From Bdellovibrionales bacterium RIFCSPHIGHO2_01_FULL_40_29 (GTDB taxonomy: Bacteria > Bdellovibrionota > Bdellovibrionia > Bdellovibrionales > Bdellovibrionaceae): a DNA stretch of 64,000 nucleotides. Shown here piece after piece: positions 61,666 through 64,000 of the stretch. The stretch spans positions 62,001 through 126,000 of the forward strand of contig MEPU01000002.1 in assembly GCA_001771815.1 (NCBI GenBank). Reading direction: 5' to 3'. How positions within the stretch are numbered: position 1 is the stretch's first letter; the number at the start of each line of letters is the position of its first letter. Both the position numbers and the translations under genes were made by a program. The notes under the pieces were generated by a model. That model searched no databases and was not told where the DNA came from. It saw only the letters and a program-made list of their open reading frames with translations.

Positions 61666-61681
61666 AGGCCTTTACATTGCT
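61666..61681 (+). promoter_or_regulatory. Sigma-54 (-24/-12) promoter for the 61751 operon
   Basis: AGGCCTTTACATTGCT has GG (61667-61668), ten bases and GC (61679-61680); the -12 TTGCT is perfect, the -24 GGCCT is less so. Direct repeats ATTTGCTTT lie at 61650-61658 and 61702-61710 on both sides, and the second is part of a palindrome AAAGCAA-T-TTGCTTT (61696-61710). Confidence 0.6.
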
Positions 61682-61750
61682 TAAGAAAACTTAGGAAAGC
61701 AATTTGCTTTGTTTCGCTTTAATGTTCAACAATTTAAAAAAGGAGTTCTT

Positions 61751-61927
61751 ATGTTAAATGCAGCGATTACTTTTTTTGTTATCGCCCTGGTGGCGTTTCT
61801 ATTGGGTGCTACTGGTTTTGCCGGGATCTCAATGGAAATCGGACGAACACTTTTGTTTGTATTTTTAATACTTGCTGTGATCTCTTTTGTTGTCAGCATG
61901 ATTCGTGGAAGATCTCCTCGAATTTGA
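61751..61927 (+). CDS. Small membrane protein, DUF1328/YtjA family
   Basis: 58 residues with two membrane segments. MLNAAITFFVIALVAFLLGATGFAGISMEIGRTLLFVFLILAVISFV matches the DUF1328 (YtjA) family pattern, often found with CsbD and other stress membrane proteins. ATG 61751 has AAGGAG 6 nt upstream; an in-frame TTG 42 nt earlier is rejected. It is first behind the plus-strand sigma-54-type promoter. Confidence 0.85.
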   Translation: MLNAAITFFVIALVAFLLGATGFAGISMEIGRTLLFVFLILAVISFVVSMIRGRSPRI

Positions 61928-61963
61928 TTCCTTAAGAAATCTCAATTTTAAAAAGGAATTTTT

Positions 61964-62533
61964 ATGACTCATAATCTGAATATCTATTTTCTTGGCATTG
62001 TCTTTTTGATTGCTTGTGCGAACACTCCCGATTCGGTTTTATATAAAAATCAAGATGATGATGTCACCGAAGTCACAACCCTAACTGGTGGATCAGAGTT
62101 TGCGATCATTGAATTTGAAAAAGGCAGTCATGCATTGACTCAAAATGGTCAAGCCACATTGCAAAAAGTAGCTCGTGTTGCACAAGCTGAAGGGCGCAAA
62201 GTGGATGAGATCAAAGTGCTAGCCTGGGCGGATCGCGATTACCCTGAAAAAGGAGTCAAAGCTGATCGCCGCGATATCAACCTGGCTGATGATCGCGCAA
62301 GTGTCATTAAAACTTATTTAAAAGATGACTTAGACTCCACTATTGATATTGAAAAACACAACATGGCTCTGCGTCCTAGCGCTTTTGGTGAACTTGTTAA
62401 ATCAGAAGATTATCGAATCAAAAATGATTTTGAAATTACAGATGCTACAAAACAGGAACGTCGTGCAGATGGAAAACCCGATGTTCTCAGTCAAAAATTT
62501 TCGAAAGCTATCATTGTCATCAAGTATGAATAA
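61964..62533 (+). CDS. OmpA-like lipoprotein
   Basis: 189 residues. Lipoprotein signal with lipobox FLIAC-ANT. The C-terminal part has an OmpA-like arrangement: FAIIEFEKGSHALTQNGQATLQKVARVA, KVLAWADRDYPEKG, then DRRDINLADDRASVIKTYLK, where the N-LADDRA segment parallels N-x2-LS-x2-RA. It may attach to peptidoglycan from the outer membrane. AAAGGAA precedes the ATG. It is 37 nt after the DUF1328 gene, probably cotranscribed. Confidence 0.75.
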   Translation: MTHNLNIYFLGIVFLIACANTPDSVLYKNQDDDVTEVTTLTGGSEFAIIEFEKGSHALTQNGQATLQKVARVAQAEGRKVDEIKVLAWADRDYPEKGVKADRRDINLADDRASVIKTYLKDDLDSTIDIEKHNMALRPSAFGELVKSEDYRIKNDFEITDATKQERRADGKPDVLSQKFSKAIIVIKYE

Positions 62534-62560
62534 CCACCAAAAAAGTGGTTGGGAGATTTC

Positions 62561-63166
62561 ATGAAAAAAATATTCTATTTTATGTCGCTTTTTTTAACTA
62601 GCTATACAGCACAAGCCCAATACAGCGCGGCTGGTTGGTTTATTGAACCCGGAGTGTTCTATCAATCTGGAACAGTTACTGTGGACTATCCAGCTCCATT
62701 TTCGGAATCAAGCGAAACGATTAAAGGCTATGGAATTGGATTAAGGGTAGGAGGCCATTTTGCGGATATTCTTTTTTATGCCGCAGATCTAAGGTATGGA
62801 AAGCCCCACTATGACTCCGATGCACTCAGTGATTCAGCAGATGCAGAAACCTTGGATGCTGCGGCGACATTTGGAGTGCAAACTCCGTTCTTTGGAATTC
62901 GAGCCTGGGCCAGCTATCTCATTGATGGAACCCTGGATCCAGGAGTCATCAACAGCGTTGATATCAAGTACAGTCGATTCGGTGGATACCGCATTGGTGT
63001 CGGACTCTATATCGCCATTGTCAGTGTTAATCTAGAATATCAAGATGCAAAGTACAATAACACTTCGGTGGATAGCATCGGCCCGTTTGCTGTTGGGACA
63101 TTAGATGATGTGAATGCTTCAGATAAAAGCTATATCGTCAGTGTCACATTTCCAATTGCATTATAA
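62561..63166 (+). CDS. Small outer-membrane beta-barrel protein
   Basis: 201 residues. Signal peptide (KKIFYFMSLFLTSYTAQAQ), then alternating amphipathic strands (GWFIEPGVFYQSGTVTVDY, YGIGLRVGGHFADILFYAADLRYG, RIGVGLYIAIVSVNLEYQDAKY) and a final SYIVSVTFPIAL, typical of eight-stranded barrels. ATG 62561 is chosen for the GGGAG 6 nt upstream. A short stem AACCAC/GTGGTT (62532-62550) lies just before the binding site. It is the third gene of the sigma-54-linked operon. Confidence 0.75.
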   Translation: MKKIFYFMSLFLTSYTAQAQYSAAGWFIEPGVFYQSGTVTVDYPAPFSESSETIKGYGIGLRVGGHFADILFYAADLRYGKPHYDSDALSDSADAETLDAAATFGVQTPFFGIRAWASYLIDGTLDPGVINSVDIKYSRFGGYRIGVGLYIAIVSVNLEYQDAKYNNTSVDSIGPFAVGTLDDVNASDKSYIVSVTFPIAL

Positions 63167-63225
63167 AAGTCAGTATCTGTGTAATCAGGGTTGAGGTTAT
63201 ACTAGAAACTCGGTAAGCTTTTGAC

Positions 63226-64000
63226 ATGCTTATTCAATCATTTAAAAAACTAAAGAGTCGTATTCACGATTCTTTACATCATCGTATAGAGATTGATGTT
63301 TTATTGAGTCAAATCCCATCGCCACAAAGTCCACTTAAACAAAGAACTCATTGGTTATTTGATCTGATTGACTGGATTCGACGCGAAGGAACTCAACCCC
63401 ATGATCTGGATTTTACAAGTGGCGCTCCGCAAGCCGCACGGGTCCGTTATCTTTTACAAATTCTTAATCGCAATCTGGAATGGAAACTGAAGTCGGCAAG
63501 AACATTGCGCTCTATCATTCAAGATACCAAAGGCTTGGAGTTATTTATCGAAATCGGTCTCTTCAGCCAAGACCATTTTCTTGGTGAATTTTTAGGCCGA
63601 TTAAATGAAAAATGGCTTCCGCAAGTTCCGCGAGATCACGAGTTATCCTATATATTTAGTCAGAACTTTCACAATCAAGAAGATTTTGAATGGATTCGAC
63701 TTCTGGATAATCATTCTTTCGATCAAATTTTAGAACTCTTTCATTATGAAGTGAGATCCACCGAATCACACTGGAACAGTCTGAAATCAGATGCGGAACA
63801 AGCCCTTTTACTTTTATCTGTTCAAGTGCAAGGCCTGGGCCTTTCTTCTGATTTAAGAAAACGCCTGAGCGATTCCCACTTTGAAAATTCGTCTTTCTAC
63901 CAACTGCCCGATCTGATTGAACTGTTTGTGACAGAACCCGATTCTTTGAAAAAACAGGCTTTGGCCTTACGAGTTGTTCAAAAGTTATTGGATTGCCATC
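63226..64000 (+). CDS. Gcr-type 'site-specific recombinase' family membrane protein, 3' part missing
   Basis: The frame is open from ATG 63226 to the window end (258 codons). I translated it by hand. HWLFDLIDWIRREG near residue 43 and ALLLLSVQVQGLGLSSDLRKRL near residue 190, followed by NSSFYQLPDLIELF, fit the N-terminal region of the SpecificRecomb family (Gcr). These are large proteins of about 650-700 residues with membrane segments in the missing part; the recombinase name is historical and not well supported. TTGAGG lies upstream but no clear binding site. Confidence 0.6.
   Translation, partial: MLIQSFKKLKSRIHDSLHHRIEIDVLLSQIPSPQSPLKQRTHWLFDLIDWIRREGTQPHDLDFTSGAPQAARVRYLLQILNRNLEWKLKSARTLRSIIQDTKGLELFIEIGLFSQDHFLGEFLGRLNEKWLPQVPRDHELSYIFSQNFHNQEDFEWIRLLDNHSFDQILELFHYEVRSTESHWNSLKSDAEQALLLLSVQVQGLGLSSDLRKRLSDSHFENSSFYQLPDLIELFVTEPDSLKKQALALRVVQKLLDCH

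Noticed and set aside
1-64000. Mobile elements, prophage, CRISPR array or replication origin
   Set aside because: No transposase, integrase, phage gene, direct-repeat array or DnaA-box cluster was seen. The Gcr-type gene at the right end is called a recombinase only by old naming.

Overview
The window is about 64 kb of low-GC (roughly 40%), densely coded chromosomal DNA from a Gram-negative bacterium. An outer membrane is implied by LptD, a TonB-family protein, an OmpA-like lipoprotein, a small beta-barrel protein and several lipobox-bearing proteins. The mixture of many response regulators, HD-GYP and PilZ proteins, secreted cysteine-rich proteins and a TolB-like propeller peptidase, together with the base composition, suggests a Bdellovibrio-like member of the Bdellovibrionota (Pseudobdellovibrionaceae or a relative). 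This placement is inference; no 16S gene is present. I see no insertion sequences, phage genes or CRISPR arrays.

Layout. 1-8.7 kb: a partial propeller/M28-type peptidase, an rRNA uracil-C5 methyltransferase, an RDD membrane protein, two large tandem paralogous cysteine-rich exported proteins and a membrane PilZ protein. 9-15.6 kb: MscS channel, TtcA, aldehyde dehydrogenase, an HD-GYP response regulator divergent from a soluble histidine kinase, ArfB and a metal-permease-like protein. 15.66 kb: tRNA-Val(GAC), then an RRM RNA-binding protein. 16.3-27 kb, minus strand: miaB, a bifunctional-nuclease-like protein, a gamma-carbonic-anhydrase-like protein, guaB, guaA, dnaE, a CsgG/FlgT-like lipoprotein and lipB, mostly with overlapping or near-overlapping ends. 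27-35 kb: a third cysteine-core exported protein, a lysine-rich/acidic protein with a possible zinc site, a thiolase plus CoA-transferase operon (acetoacetate metabolism), and pyruvate kinase behind two envelope proteins. 35-43 kb: HU, a ChaN-like protein, a VKOR-DsbA fusion, a coiled-coil protein, a STAS protein and LptD. 43-52 kb, minus strand: the translation and export cluster prfC, ABC transporter, ffh, rpsP, khpA, rimM, trmD, SPOUT methyltransferase, rplS, rnhB, yraN. 52-55 kb: trhO, a TonB-like protein and an NlpC/P60-like lipoprotein. 55.4-63.2 kb: a signalling and stress region.

The most distinctive part is 55.4-63.2 kb. It holds two OmpR-type regulators, two stand-alone Hpt proteins, a receiver-only protein, a membrane-anchored receiver protein with an HPF-like middle region and an NtrC-type sigma-54 activator, but no histidine kinase. 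The activator gene is flanked by two sites matching the sigma-54 (-24/-12) pattern. One faces a CsbD plus YqjD-like pair; the other faces a DUF1328/YtjA-like, OmpA-like lipoprotein and beta-barrel set. This looks like an envelope or osmotic stress regulon controlled through a phosphorelay whose kinase lies elsewhere.

The second distinctive element is a family of three exported proteins sharing a cysteine core of the form C-x2-AG(Y/F)V ... CNPxx(F/Y) ... CI. Two are tandem paralogues with a late membrane segment and a cysteine-rich tail. A VKOR-DsbA fusion in the same window could supply their disulfides. Several RNA-level structures are also visible: a hairpin enclosing the trhO ribosome binding site, a hairpin with a U-tract over a start codon at 28.9 kb, terminator-like hairpins inside the ffh-rplS cluster, and a 17-bp perfect inverted repeat that supplies the C-terminal codons of a response regulator.
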